A stretch of DNA of 64,000 nucleotides from Bradyrhizobium erythrophlei (GTDB lineage: Bacteria; Pseudomonadota; Alphaproteobacteria; Rhizobiales; Xanthobacteraceae), in assembly GCF_900142985.1 (NCBI RefSeq), contig NZ_LT670849.1, positions 6,774,501-6,838,500 on the forward strand. The letters are read 5' to 3'. The notes below the pieces were generated by a model. It ran no database searches. It saw nothing but the letters and a program-made list of their open reading frames with translations, and was not told the DNA's origin. Of the stretch, positions 9,688 to 18,992 are shown piece after piece. Numbering within the stretch: the stretch's first letter is position 1; every line of letters begins with the position of its first letter. The position numbers and the translations under genes were made by a program.

Positions 9688-11514
9688 ATGTGCGGCATCA
9701 TCGGCATTCTCGGGCGCGGGCCGGTCGCCGAGCAATTGGTGGATTCGCTCAAGCGTCTCGAATATCGCGGTTACGATTCGGCCGGCGTCGCCACGCTGGA
9801 AGGCGATCATCTCGATCGCCGCCGCGCGGAAGGCAAGCTGAAAAATCTCGAAGCCCGGCTGCGAGAAGCACCGCTCAAGGGCCACACAGGTATCGGACAT
9901 ACGCGCTGGGCCACGCACGGCAAACCGACCGAAGGCAATGCGCATCCTCACGCCACCGATAACGTGGCCGTGGTTCACAACGGCATTATCGAGAATTTCC
10001 GCGAGTTACGGCAACGGCTCGAGAAGGGCGGCGCGAAGTTTACCAGCGAAACCGATACCGAGGTGATCGCGCATCTCGTCAACTCGTATCTTATCAAGGG
10101 CGCCTCGCCCCAGGAGGCCGTGAAGGCGGCATTGCCGCAGTTGCGCGGCGCGTTCGCGCTGGCATTCGTCTTTCGCAATCACGGCGATCTCCTGATCGGC
10201 GCGCGGCGGGGTTCGCCGCTCGCTATCGGTTATGGCAAGGGCGAGATGTATCTGGGTTCGGACGCGATCGCGCTCGCGCCCTTTACCGACACCATCAGTT
10301 ATCTCGACGACGGCGACTGGGTGGTGCTCACCCGTGAGACCGGCGTGATCTATGACGCGCAAAACGCCGCCGTGAATCGCGAGGTATTGAAGTCCGGCGC
10401 TTCGTCGTTTTTGGTCGACAAGGCGAATTATCGCCACTTCATGGCCAAGGAAATTCACGAGCAGCCGGAAGTCGTCGGCCATACGCTGGCGCGTTACGTC
10501 GACATGGCAACCGAGCGGGTATCCTTGCCGCAAAAGCTGCCGTTCGACTTCAAGAACATTCAGCGGATTTCGATCACGGCCTGCGGCACCGCGAGCTATG
10601 CCGGCTATATCGCCAAATACTGGTTCGAACGGCTGGCGCGCGTGCCGGTCGAGCTCGACGTCGCATCCGAGTTCCGATATCGCGAGCCGCCGCTGCACAA
10701 GAACGATCTCGCGATCTTCATTTCGCAGTCGGGCGAGACCGCCGACACGCTGGCAGCGCTGCGTTATGCGAAGTCGCATGGCCTGCACACGCTCTCCGTC
10801 GTCAACGTGCCGACCTCGACGATCGCGCGAGAGAGCGAAACGGTGCTGCCGACGCTCGCCGGTCCCGAGATCGGTGTGGCCTCGACCAAGGCCTTCACCT
10901 GTCAGCTCATGGTGCTGGCGGCACTCAGCGTCGCCGCCGGCAAGGCCCGCGGCGCGTTGTCCGATGCGGATGAGACCAAGCTTGTACACGCGCTCATCGA
11001 AATTCCGCGGCTGATGGCCTCGGCCCTTGCGACGGAGCCGCAGGTCGAGAAGCTTGCCCGCGACCTTTCGAAGTGCACCGACGTGCTCTATCTCGGCCGT
11101 GGCACCAGCTATCCGTTGGCGCTCGAAGGCGCGCTGAAGCTCAAGGAAATTTCCTACATTCATGCGGAAGGCTATGCGGCCGGCGAACTCAAACACGGGC
11201 CGATCGCACTGATCGACGAAAAGATGCCGGTCGTGGTGATCGCGCCTTACGATCAGGTTTTCGAGAAGACCGTATCCAACATGCAGGAAGTGGCGGCCCG
11301 TGGCGGCCAGATCATCCTGATGACCGACGCCAAGGGCGCCGCTGAGGCAACCATCCAGTCGCTGGTGACAATCGTGCTGCCGGATATGGGAGCGATTTTC
11401 GCCCCGATGGTCTACGCCGTCCCGGTACAACTTTTGGCCTATCACACGGCCGTCGTGATGGGCACCGACGTCGATCAGCCTCGAAATCTCGCCAAATCGG
11501 TAACCGTCGAATAA
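9688..11514 (+). CDS. glmS: Glutamine-fructose-6-phosphate aminotransferase GlmS
   Basis: GlmS converts fructose-6-phosphate and glutamine to glucosamine-6-phosphate, the first step of amino-sugar synthesis in the cytoplasm. The 608-residue protein starts MCGIIGILG, placing the glutaminase nucleophile Cys2 right after the initiator Met. The glutaminase domain (about 1-220) has LEYRGYDSAG and GHTRWATHG. Two SIS sugar-isomerase domains follow, with ISQSGETADT and the C-terminal PRNLAKSVTVE that family members end with. Length is normal. It forms a likely unit with glmU upstream; no glmS ribozyme is expected in this group and none was seen in the 123-bp spacer. Confidence 0.97.
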   Translation: MCGIIGILGRGPVAEQLVDSLKRLEYRGYDSAGVATLEGDHLDRRRAEGKLKNLEARLREAPLKGHTGIGHTRWATHGKPTEGNAHPHATDNVAVVHNGIIENFRELRQRLEKGGAKFTSETDTEVIAHLVNSYLIKGASPQEAVKAALPQLRGAFALAFVFRNHGDLLIGARRGSPLAIGYGKGEMYLGSDAIALAPFTDTISYLDDGDWVVLTRETGVIYDAQNAAVNREVLKSGASSFLVDKANYRHFMAKEIHEQPEVVGHTLARYVDMATERVSLPQKLPFDFKNIQRISITACGTASYAGYIAKYWFERLARVPVELDVASEFRYREPPLHKNDLAIFISQSGETADTLAALRYAKSHGLHTLSVVNVPTSTIARESETVLPTLAGPEIGVASTKAFTCQLMVLAALSVAAGKARGALSDADETKLVHALIEIPRLMASALATEPQVEKLARDLSKCTDVLYLGRGTSYPLALEGALKLKEISYIHAEGYAAGELKHGPIALIDEKMPVVVIAPYDQVFEKTVSNMQEVAARGGQIILMTDAKGAAEATIQSLVTIVLPDMGAIFAPMVYAVPVQLLAYHTAVVMGTDVDQPRNLAKSVTVE

Positions 11515-11632
11515 CGCCTTCGCCGGTTTGACCCTTTGACGACGACGGGATACGTCCGGGGGTCTTCAAAAGTCTGCTAGGATGGCTTAGCTGGCATATA
11601 ACCAATGCTGCTTCGACTGACCTGGAACCCCG

Positions 11633-12406
11633 ATGAACCTCGACGCTTCGCCACCGCCTGGACCGCCGGCTGAACCCGCGCCGGACGTCCATAGCGGCTT
11701 TGTGGCGCGCTTTCGCAACTATTTCCTCACCGGCCTCATCGTCGCCGGTCCGATTGCGATCACCTTCTATCTGACCTGGTGGTTCGTTACCTGGGTCGAC
11801 GGTCTGGTGCGGCCGTTCGTGCCCGTCGCCTACCGGCCCGAGACCTATCTGCCGTTCGGCTTGCCAGGTTCGGGGTTGGTCGTTGCGGTGTTTGCGTTGA
11901 CGCTGCTCGGTTTTCTCACCGCCAATCTGATCGGGCGTTCGCTCGTCGACCTCAGCGAACGGTTGCTTGGCCGCATCCCCGCCGTGCGCGCGATCTATCG
12001 CGCCATGAAGCAGGTATTCGAGACGCTGTTCTCGGGCAAAGGATCTAGCTTTCGCCGCGTCGGCCTCGTCGAATTTCCATCGCCGGGCATGTGGTCGATC
12101 GTGTTGATCTCGCAACCGCCGAACGAAGAGATCGCCGGCAGCATTCCCAGTCAGGAGGAGCACATCTCGGTGTTCCTGCCTTGTGCACCGAACCCGACCA
12201 CGGGGTTCTTCTTTTATGTGCCGAGGAGCAAGGTCCTCGAGGTCGAGATGAGCGCGGAGGATGCCGCAACCCTCATCATGTCCTGTGGTGTGGTGCAGCC
12301 GGGCTCCGACTCGCAAAAGAAGATGGCCGCGCTCGCCGGAATGGCCAATGCCGCAAAGGCGGCGAATTCCACGACGCTGCTGCCGGAGCCGGCCAAGGCG
12401 GACTGA
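11633..12406 (+). CDS. DUF502 family membrane protein
   Basis: The 257-residue protein has two membrane helices near its N-terminus (YFLTGLIVAGPIAITFYLTW and LVVAVFALTLLGFLTANLIG) and a soluble domain with IPAVRAIYRAMKQVFETLF and FPSPGMWSIVLIS. These match the layout of the DUF502 family, found widely in alphaproteobacteria and plants without a settled function. It ends in a low-complexity Ala/Lys tail. It lies 118 bp after glmS and is convergent with recG, with a 23-bp gap between the stops. Confidence 0.85.
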   Translation: MNLDASPPPGPPAEPAPDVHSGFVARFRNYFLTGLIVAGPIAITFYLTWWFVTWVDGLVRPFVPVAYRPETYLPFGLPGSGLVVAVFALTLLGFLTANLIGRSLVDLSERLLGRIPAVRAIYRAMKQVFETLFSGKGSSFRRVGLVEFPSPGMWSIVLISQPPNEEIAGSIPSQEEHISVFLPCAPNPTTGFFFYVPRSKVLEVEMSAEDAATLIMSCGVVQPGSDSQKKMAALAGMANAAKAANSTTLLPEPAKAD

Positions 12407-12429
12407 ACCTAACTAGCCTGTGAACCCAC

Positions 12430-14535
12430 CTAGCCTGCACCCATCAGCGGCAGCGCCTCGCCGCGCTCATACAGATAGAGCAGAGAACGCAAGGCCTCGC
12501 CGCGCGGCCCCGTCAGCTTCGGGTTTTCCTTCATGATGCGCAGCGCCTCGTCGCGCGCCTGCGCGATCAGTTGACCATGCACCTCCGACCGCGCGATGCG
12601 ATAGCCGGGAAGGCCGCTTTGCCTGATCCCGAGCACGTCACCTTCACCGCGCAGTTTCAGATCTTCCTCGGCGATACGAAAGCCGTCGGTGGTTTCCCGG
12701 ATCACGGTCAGGCGCGCCTTCGACATTTCGCTTAGGGGTTCGCGGTAGAGCAGGAGACACGTCGACGCTTCCGATCCGCGGCCGATGCGCCCGCGCAACT
12801 GGTGCAACTGCGCCAATCCAAAGCGCTCGGCATTCTCGATCACCATGATGGAGGCCTCCGGCACGTCGACGCCGACTTCGACGACGGTTGTCGCCACCAG
12901 AAGGCTGATCTCGCCGGAGGCAAATTGCGCCATGATGCGGTCCTTGTCCGGCCCGCGCATTTTTCCGTGCACCAGCCCGACCTTGTCGCCAAAACGTTCT
13001 TGGAGACTCGCAAACCGCTGCTCGGCGTCGGTGAGGGTTACTTCCATAACCTCGGACTCTTCCACCAAGGGCACGATCCAGTAGACGCGCTTGCCCTTGT
13101 CGATGGCGCGACCGACCGCATCCATGACCTCGCCAAGGCGGCTCATCGGAACCGCCCGCGTGTCGATCGGCTGCCGTCCGGCCGGTTTCTCGCGCAATTC
13201 CGAGACGTCCATGTCGCCGAAATAGGTCAGGACCAGCGTGCGCGGGATCGGCGTAGCGCTAAGCACCAGTACGTCGACGGCCTCGCCCTTGTCGGTGAGC
13301 GCGAGGCGCTCGCGCACCCCAAAACGGTGCTGTTCATCGACGACCGCCAGCGCCAGCGATTTGAAGATCACGTCGTCCTGGATCAGCGCGTGAGTGCCGA
13401 CCAGGAAATCGATCTCGCCGGCTTCGAGCCGCGTCAGAATATCCCGACGTTCCTTGCCCTTTTCGCGTCCAGTAAGGATGGCGACCCTGATGCCGGCGCG
13501 CTCGGCGAGCGGCGTGACGGTCTTGATGTGTTGCCGGGCCAATATCTCTGTCGGCGCCATCAGCGCGGCCTGGCGGCCGACTTCGGCAACCGCGGCGGCG
13601 GCCAGAAGCGCGACCACGGTCTTGCCCGAGCCGACATCGCCTTGCAGCAGCCGCAGCATGCGCAACGGTTGTTGCAGGTCGTGGGCGATCGCGGCCGCCG
13701 CCTCGCGCTGCGACGAGGTCAGCGCGTAAGGCAGCGCATCGATGATTTTCCGTCTCAAGTGACCATCGCCGGCGTGGCGATTGCCCGCGGGCCGCCGCAA
13801 CTGCGAGCGCACCAGCGCGAGCGCCAGTTGGCCGGCGAGCAGTTCATCGAAGGCAAGCCGCGACCAGAAGGGCCCGTCGGGGAGGATATCGGCCAGTTCG
13901 ACCGGAACGTGGACGCGGTTCAGCGCCTCCTTGATCGGCGGGAAATGGCAGCGGCGGATCACCTCCGGGCTGATCCACTCGGGCAAATCCGGCAACTTTT
14001 GCAGCGCCTGTGCGATCGCCCGCCGCAACGAACCCAGCGCCAATCCTTCCGTGAGGGGGTAGACCGGGTCGATTCCCGATAATTTGGCAAAACCGGCTTC
14101 ATCGACGACGCGATCGGGATGAACCATCTGCGGCACGCCATCGAACATCTGCAAGGTGCCCGAGACATAACGCTTCGAGCCGACCGGAAGCAGCTTCTCG
14201 ACATAGTCGGCCTTGGCGCGGAAATAGGTCAGAACGACGTCACCGGTGTCGTCGCTGGCATAGACCAGGTAAGGCGCGCGGGCGTTGCGGGGTGGCGAAG
14301 GCCGATGGCGATCCACCGTCACTTCCAGCGTGACGACCGTGCCGGGCACCGCATCGCGAATCTTCGGCCGGGCACGGCGGTCGATCACGCTTGCGGGCAA
14401 ATGCAGCAGCAAATCGATCAGCCGGGGCGTCTCCTCGCGCCCGAGCAGGTATCGGAACAGCTTGTCCTGCTTCGGACCGACGCCGGATAGGCTCGTGACC
14501 GGCGCAAACAAGGGATTGAGCAGAGCAGGGCGCAT
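12430..14535 (-). CDS. recG: ATP-dependent DNA helicase RecG
   Basis: RecG remodels stalled replication forks and branch-migrates recombination intermediates. The 701-residue protein has an N-terminal wedge/OB region (about 20-190), then two helicase domains. Visible motifs are Walker A GDVGSGKT, DEQH in the Walker B position (VVDEQHRFGV), LSATPIPRT, and QLRGRIGRG in the C-terminal helicase half. The length is usual for RecG. It faces sdhE-mfd across a 129-bp divergent spacer, so two DNA-repair helicase genes flank that spacer. Confidence 0.97.
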   Translation of the reverse strand: MRPALLNPLFAPVTSLSGVGPKQDKLFRYLLGREETPRLIDLLLHLPASVIDRRARPKIRDAVPGTVVTLEVTVDRHRPSPPRNARAPYLVYASDDTGDVVLTYFRAKADYVEKLLPVGSKRYVSGTLQMFDGVPQMVHPDRVVDEAGFAKLSGIDPVYPLTEGLALGSLRRAIAQALQKLPDLPEWISPEVIRRCHFPPIKEALNRVHVPVELADILPDGPFWSRLAFDELLAGQLALALVRSQLRRPAGNRHAGDGHLRRKIIDALPYALTSSQREAAAAIAHDLQQPLRMLRLLQGDVGSGKTVVALLAAAAVAEVGRQAALMAPTEILARQHIKTVTPLAERAGIRVAILTGREKGKERRDILTRLEAGEIDFLVGTHALIQDDVIFKSLALAVVDEQHRFGVRERLALTDKGEAVDVLVLSATPIPRTLVLTYFGDMDVSELREKPAGRQPIDTRAVPMSRLGEVMDAVGRAIDKGKRVYWIVPLVEESEVMEVTLTDAEQRFASLQERFGDKVGLVHGKMRGPDKDRIMAQFASGEISLLVATTVVEVGVDVPEASIMVIENAERFGLAQLHQLRGRIGRGSEASTCLLLYREPLSEMSKARLTVIRETTDGFRIAEEDLKLRGEGDVLGIRQSGLPGYRIARSEVHGQLIAQARDEALRIMKENPKLTGPRGEALRSLLYLYERGEALPLMGAG

Positions 14536-14664
14536 CGAAGCTCGCGATCAAATCGACATGACTGTTGATAATCGGGAACAAGATGGGCTGACAACCGCCA
14601 TTCGGATCGCTATATCAGCGCCGCCCGGCACGTCCGGGCTTTTGGTGTTGGACGGAAATCGAAA

Positions 14665-14955
14665 ATGACGGGTACGACACGGTCGAGCGGGGGCCTCGAC
14701 GACCGCCGCAAGCGGCTCTTGTTTCGCTGCTGGCATCGCGGCACGCGGGAGATGGACCTTATCCTCGGCCGCTTTGCCGACACCACCATCGCCAGCCTCA
14801 CGGACCAAGAACTCGCGGAACTCGAGCAGCTGATCGAGGCGCCTGATCCCGACCTCTATGCTGCGCTCTCGGGAGACGCGTTGCTGGCTTCGCAATATGC
14901 CGGCCCGCTGTTCGATCGTATCAAGGCGTTCCGCCCCGGAGAGCAGGGCGAATGA
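14665..14955 (+). CDS. sdhE: SdhE / succinate dehydrogenase assembly factor 2
   Basis: SdhE promotes covalent attachment of FAD to the succinate dehydrogenase flavoprotein. The 96-residue sequence contains RKRLLFRCWHRGTREMDLIL, which includes the RGxxE motif used for flavinylation, and the acidic helices that follow (LTDQELAELEQLIEAPD). It overlaps the mfd start by four bases (ATGA at 14952), so the two are translationally coupled. The sdhE-mfd pairing is common in alphaproteobacteria. Confidence 0.92.
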   Translation: MTGTTRSSGGLDDRRKRLLFRCWHRGTREMDLILGRFADTTIASLTDQELAELEQLIEAPDPDLYAALSGDALLASQYAGPLFDRIKAFRPGEQGE

Positions 14956-17900
14956 AGCAGTCAGGCCAATCTCCGGCGTTATCGCTCGCCCCCGGTCGCG
15001 CCTTGACGTTTGCCAACGTCGCCGAAGGCGCCGAAGGGCTCGTCATTTCGGACCTGGCGCGCGCGATCGCGGCGCGGCCAAAGCCGCCGGCCGTCAGTCT
15101 CGCGGTCGTCTGCCGCGACGGGCCGCGTTTGCAGCAACTGGCCCGCGCGCTCTCGTTCTTCGCACCTGATTTGTCGGTGATGCACTTCCCGGCCTGGGAC
15201 TGCCAGCCCTATGACCGGGTGTCGCCCCATGGCGGCATCCTTGCGCAACGGATGACGACGCTCGCGCAACTGTCGCGCCTCGCCGGCAGCGACAAGCCGC
15301 TGATTGTACTGACGACCGTGAATGCCATCGTCCAGCGCCTGCCGGCGCGTGAACTGGTCGCAGCCCAGGCTTTGTCAGTCGCGCCTGGCCATGTGGTTCC
15401 GATGGATTCCATCGTCGCGTGGCTGGAGCACAACGGCTACAGCCGCTCTTCGACCGTCCGCGAACCCGGCGAATATGCGGTACGCGGCGGTATCCTCGAC
15501 CTGTTCCCGGCCGGGCTCGAGCAGCCGGTGCGATTCGATTTCTTCGGCGACAGCCTGGAATCGATCCGTAGCTTCGACGCCGAAACCCAGCGCACGCTGC
15601 TCGACATGCGCTCGCTCGACCTGGTGCCGATCTCGGAGTTCCAACTCACCACCGAAACCATTCGCCGTTTCCGCATGGGTTATGTCGCCGCCTTCGGCGC
15701 GCCCGAGCGTGACGATCAACTTTACGAAGCGGTCAGCGAAGGCCGCCGGCATCCCGGCATGGAACATTGGCTGCCGCTGTTCCAGGATCGCATGGATACG
15801 TTGTTCGATTATCTCGGCGACGCGCCGATCGCGATCGAACCGCAAAGCGAGGACGCGGCGACCGAACGCTTCAAGCAGATCGCCGACTATTACGAAGCCC
15901 GGCGCGAGGCGCTCGACCATCCCGGCGGCGGCGCGATTTACAAGCCGTTGTCGCCAGATCGGCTCTATTTGACCGAAGAAGAATGGCGCAAGCGCCTGCA
16001 AGAGGCGGCGCTGGCGCGCCTGACGCCGTTTGCGGTGCCCGAAGGCAGCACTGATACCGTCGATGCTGGCGCGCGTCAGGGCCGCAGCTTTGCGCCGGAG
16101 CGCAACGATTCTGCCGTCAACGTGTTCGAGGCGGTCGTTGGCCATGTCGGCGCACTGCAATCCGAGCGCAAGAAGGTCGTGATCGCGCTGTGGAGCGAAG
16201 GCTCGCGCGACCGCATGGAAAGCATGCTGCGCGACCACAAGCTGCTGAACCTCACCAGCGTCAATACCTGGCGCACGGTGCAGGCGACGCCGCGCAACGA
16301 GACCATGCTGGCGGTCGTCGGCATGGAAACCGGATTTGTGACCGATCAGGTTGCCGTCATCACCGAGCAGGATATTCTCGGCGATCGTCTGGTGCGGCCG
16401 CGCAAGGCGAGCCGCAAGCTCGATAACTTCATCTCGGAGGTGACGAGCCTCGCCACCGGCGACATCGTCGTTCACGTCGAGCACGGCATCGGCCGCTTTG
16501 TCGGGTTGCAGACACTGGACGTCGGCGGCGCGCCGCATGACTGCCTTGAGCTGCACTATGCTGCCGACACAAAACTGTTCCTGCCGGTCGAAAACATCGA
16601 ACTGTTGTCGCGCTATGGCTCCGACAGCGCCAATGTCGAGCTCGACCGGCTCGGTGGCAGCGGCTGGCAGGCCCGCAAGGCCAAGCTCAAGAGCCGCATC
16701 CGCGAAATGGCCGGCGAACTGATCAAGATCGCAGCCGAACGGCATCTGCGTGAAGCGCCGAAACTTCCGGTGCAGGCGCATGTCTATGACGAGTTCTGTG
16801 CGCGTTTCCCCTACGAGGAAACCGAAGACCAGCTCACCGCCATCAACTCGACCTTGAAGGATCTCGAGCTGGGGCGTCCGATGGATCGGCTGATCTGTGG
16901 CGACGTCGGGTTCGGCAAGACCGAGGTGGCCTTGCGCGCGGCGTTCGCGACCGCGCTCGACGGCAAGCAGGTCGCCGTCGTGGTACCGACCACGCTGCTG
17001 GCGCGTCAGCATGCCAAGACATTTACCGAGCGGTTTCGAGGATTCCCCGTGCATGTGGCGCAAGCATCGCGCCTGATCGCAGCCAAGGAGCTGACGCAGG
17101 TCAAGAAGGGACTGACCGACGGCTCGATCGATATCGTGGTCGGCACCCATGCGCTGCTCGGCAAATCGATCAAGTTTCGCGATCTCGGTCTCCTGATCGT
17201 CGACGAGGAGCAGCATTTCGGCGTCAGCCACAAGGAGCGGCTGAAGCAACTGCGCGCCGAGGTGCATGTGCTCACGCTGAGCGCGACGCCGATCCCGCGC
17301 ACGCTGCAACTGGCGCTTACGGGTGTGCGCGAACTGTCGATCATTGCTTCGCCGCCAGTCGATCGGCTGGCGGTACGCACCTTCGTCGCCCCGCACGATC
17401 CCCTGATGATCCGCGAAGCGCTGCTGCGCGAGCGCTATCGCGGCGGGCAGGCGTTTTACGTTGTGCCACGGATCGAAGACCTCGCCGGCGTCAAGGACTT
17501 CCTCGACAAGAATGTCCCGGAGATGAAAGTTGCGGTCGCCCATGGCCAGATGCCGCCAACCATGATCGAAGACATCATGTCGGCCTTTTACGACGGCAAG
17601 TACGATATTCTGCTCTCGACCACCATCGTCGAGTCCGGCCTCGATATTCCAAACGCCAATACCCTGATCGTGCACCGCGCCGACATGTTCGGGCTTGCAC
17701 AACTCTATCAATTGCGCGGGCGGGTGGGACGGTCGAAACTGCGCGCCTATGCGCTGTTCACGCTGCCTGCGCAGCAGAAGATCACGGCGCAGGCGGAACG
17801 GCGCCTCAAGGTGTTGCAATCGCTGGAAACGCTCGGTGCCGGCTTCCAGCTCGCCTCCCACGATCTCGATATCCGCGGCTCGGGCAATCTGCTCGGCCAG

Positions 17901-18470
17901 GAGCAATCCGGCCACATCAAGGAGGTCGGCTTCGAGCTGTACCAGTCGATGCTGGAAGAGGCGATCGTCAATCTCAAGGCCGGCGTGGTCGAGCCCGCGG
18001 CTGATCGCTGGTCGCCGCAAATCACGATCGGCATGCCGGTGCTTATTCCGGAAGACTACGTCGCCGATCTTTCGGTGCGGCTGTCGCTGTATCGCCGGCT
18101 TGCCGATCTCGAGACCGACGACGAGATCGACAACTTTGCCGCCGAATTGCGCGACCGCTTCGGCAAACTACCGGACGAAGTCCGCTATCTCTTCAAGGTT
18201 GCTGCGATCAAGAACTATTGCCGCAGGGCTAATGTCGAAAAGGTCGACGCCGGGCCAAAGGGCGCGGTGATCACCTTCCGCGACAACAAGTTCGCGCAAC
18301 CCGACCGGCTGGTGTTTTTCATTCGCCAGCATGGCCAGGCGGCACGTGTGCGGCCGGACATGAAGGTGGTGTTCTTCCAGGACTGGGAAACGGCCGAGGA
18401 ACGGCTTTTGGGCACGACCGAAATTCTGCGCCAGCTCGCCAACCTCGCCGAGGACCGCAAGGCGGCATAA
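14952..18470 (+). CDS. mfd: Transcription-repair coupling factor Mfd
   Basis: Mfd removes RNA polymerase stalled at DNA damage and recruits UvrA. The 1172-residue protein has the UvrB-like N-terminal modules, then a CarD-like RNA-polymerase-interaction domain beginning around DIVVHVEHGIGRFVG. The RecG-like translocase follows, with Walker A GDVGFGKTE, DEEQHFG, LSATPIPRT and QLRGRVGRSK. The C-terminal TRCF domain closes the protein. Length and order are normal. It starts inside the sdhE stop. A long frame on the opposite strand (15375-18020) mirrors its codon bias and is not a gene. Confidence 0.97.
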   Translation: MKQSGQSPALSLAPGRALTFANVAEGAEGLVISDLARAIAARPKPPAVSLAVVCRDGPRLQQLARALSFFAPDLSVMHFPAWDCQPYDRVSPHGGILAQRMTTLAQLSRLAGSDKPLIVLTTVNAIVQRLPARELVAAQALSVAPGHVVPMDSIVAWLEHNGYSRSSTVREPGEYAVRGGILDLFPAGLEQPVRFDFFGDSLESIRSFDAETQRTLLDMRSLDLVPISEFQLTTETIRRFRMGYVAAFGAPERDDQLYEAVSEGRRHPGMEHWLPLFQDRMDTLFDYLGDAPIAIEPQSEDAATERFKQIADYYEARREALDHPGGGAIYKPLSPDRLYLTEEEWRKRLQEAALARLTPFAVPEGSTDTVDAGARQGRSFAPERNDSAVNVFEAVVGHVGALQSERKKVVIALWSEGSRDRMESMLRDHKLLNLTSVNTWRTVQATPRNETMLAVVGMETGFVTDQVAVITEQDILGDRLVRPRKASRKLDNFISEVTSLATGDIVVHVEHGIGRFVGLQTLDVGGAPHDCLELHYAADTKLFLPVENIELLSRYGSDSANVELDRLGGSGWQARKAKLKSRIREMAGELIKIAAERHLREAPKLPVQAHVYDEFCARFPYEETEDQLTAINSTLKDLELGRPMDRLICGDVGFGKTEVALRAAFATALDGKQVAVVVPTTLLARQHAKTFTERFRGFPVHVAQASRLIAAKELTQVKKGLTDGSIDIVVGTHALLGKSIKFRDLGLLIVDEEQHFGVSHKERLKQLRAEVHVLTLSATPIPRTLQLALTGVRELSIIASPPVDRLAVRTFVAPHDPLMIREALLRERYRGGQAFYVVPRIEDLAGVKDFLDKNVPEMKVAVAHGQMPPTMIEDIMSAFYDGKYDILLSTTIVESGLDIPNANTLIVHRADMFGLAQLYQLRGRVGRSKLRAYALFTLPAQQKITAQAERRLKVLQSLETLGAGFQLASHDLDIRGSGNLLGQEQSGHIKEVGFELYQSMLEEAIVNLKAGVVEPAADRWSPQITIGMPVLIPEDYVADLSVRLSLYRRLADLETDDEIDNFAAELRDRFGKLPDEVRYLFKVAAIKNYCRRANVEKVDAGPKGAVITFRDNKFAQPDRLVFFIRQHGQAARVRPDMKVVFFQDWETAEERLLGTTEILRQLANLAEDRKAA

Positions 18471-18474
18471 TGAA

Positions 18475-18498
18475 GCCGCCGGCACTGCTGCCGGCGGC
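18475..18498. terminator. Hairpin between convergent mfd and PRC-barrel genes
   Basis: A perfect 10-bp stem (GCCGCCGGCA / TGCCGGCGGC) with a four-base loop lies between the two convergent stops. No T-run follows on either strand, so it may act as a bidirectional 3'-end stabiliser rather than an intrinsic terminator. Confidence 0.55.
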
Positions 18499-18521
18499 TG
18501 ATCATGCGTCAAGCCCGACGA

Positions 18522-18917
18522 TTACTTCGGGTACTTGAACTCCGGCGCCTCCTTGAGCGCTTCCTTGGTGGTGTTCATCGACGCCAGCCATTTGTTGTTC
18601 TTGGTGTCGTAGCGCACGTTCACCGCCGACGGTGGCACCGCGACGTAGCGTTCACCCATCCCGAGGAAGCCGCCGACTGACAGGATCAAGGCGTCGACCT
18701 GATGGTTCTTGATTGCAAGATCGGTGATCTCGCCGATCGTTTCATCCTTCTGATTGGTGATATTCAGGCCCTTCAGCTTCGAACTGAACATCTCGTCCTT
18801 CGACACTGTCGAGAACTTCGCTTCAGCCGGAGCGGTACCCGTCGTCTTGGCGTCCTGGGCAAGTACGGGCGTAGCCAAGACAGCGAGCGACGCCGCAATC
18901 AACGCAAGTTTCTTCAT
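18522..18917 (-). CDS. Exported PRC-barrel domain protein
   Basis: The start is ATG 18917, since a strong GGAGGAGGAA precedes it; upstream codons in frame are that ribosome-binding site itself. The 131-residue product has a signal peptide (MKKLALIAASLAVLATPVLA). A PRC-barrel fold follows (FSSKLKGLNITNQKDETIGE, then DALILSVGGFLGMGERYVAV). Exported PRC-barrel proteins are abundant in Bradyrhizobium and their role is not established. It is separated by about 75 bp from the degenerate GGDEF gene upstream on the same strand. Confidence 0.85.
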   Translation of the reverse strand: MKKLALIAASLAVLATPVLAQDAKTTGTAPAEAKFSTVSKDEMFSSKLKGLNITNQKDETIGEITDLAIKNHQVDALILSVGGFLGMGERYVAVPPSAVNVRYDTKNNKWLASMNTTKEALKEAPEFKYPK

Positions 18918-18992
18918 AAGTTCCTCCTCCAATGCATATGTGACGACAATGCGAGGTTGGAACGAACGTTCCGCGATTTAAATTTGGAACCT

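Noticed and set aside
15375..18020. An 881-codon open frame on the minus strand inside mfd
   Set aside because: It mirrors the codon bias of a verified gene on the plus strand, shows no domain sequence of its own and has no ribosome-binding site.
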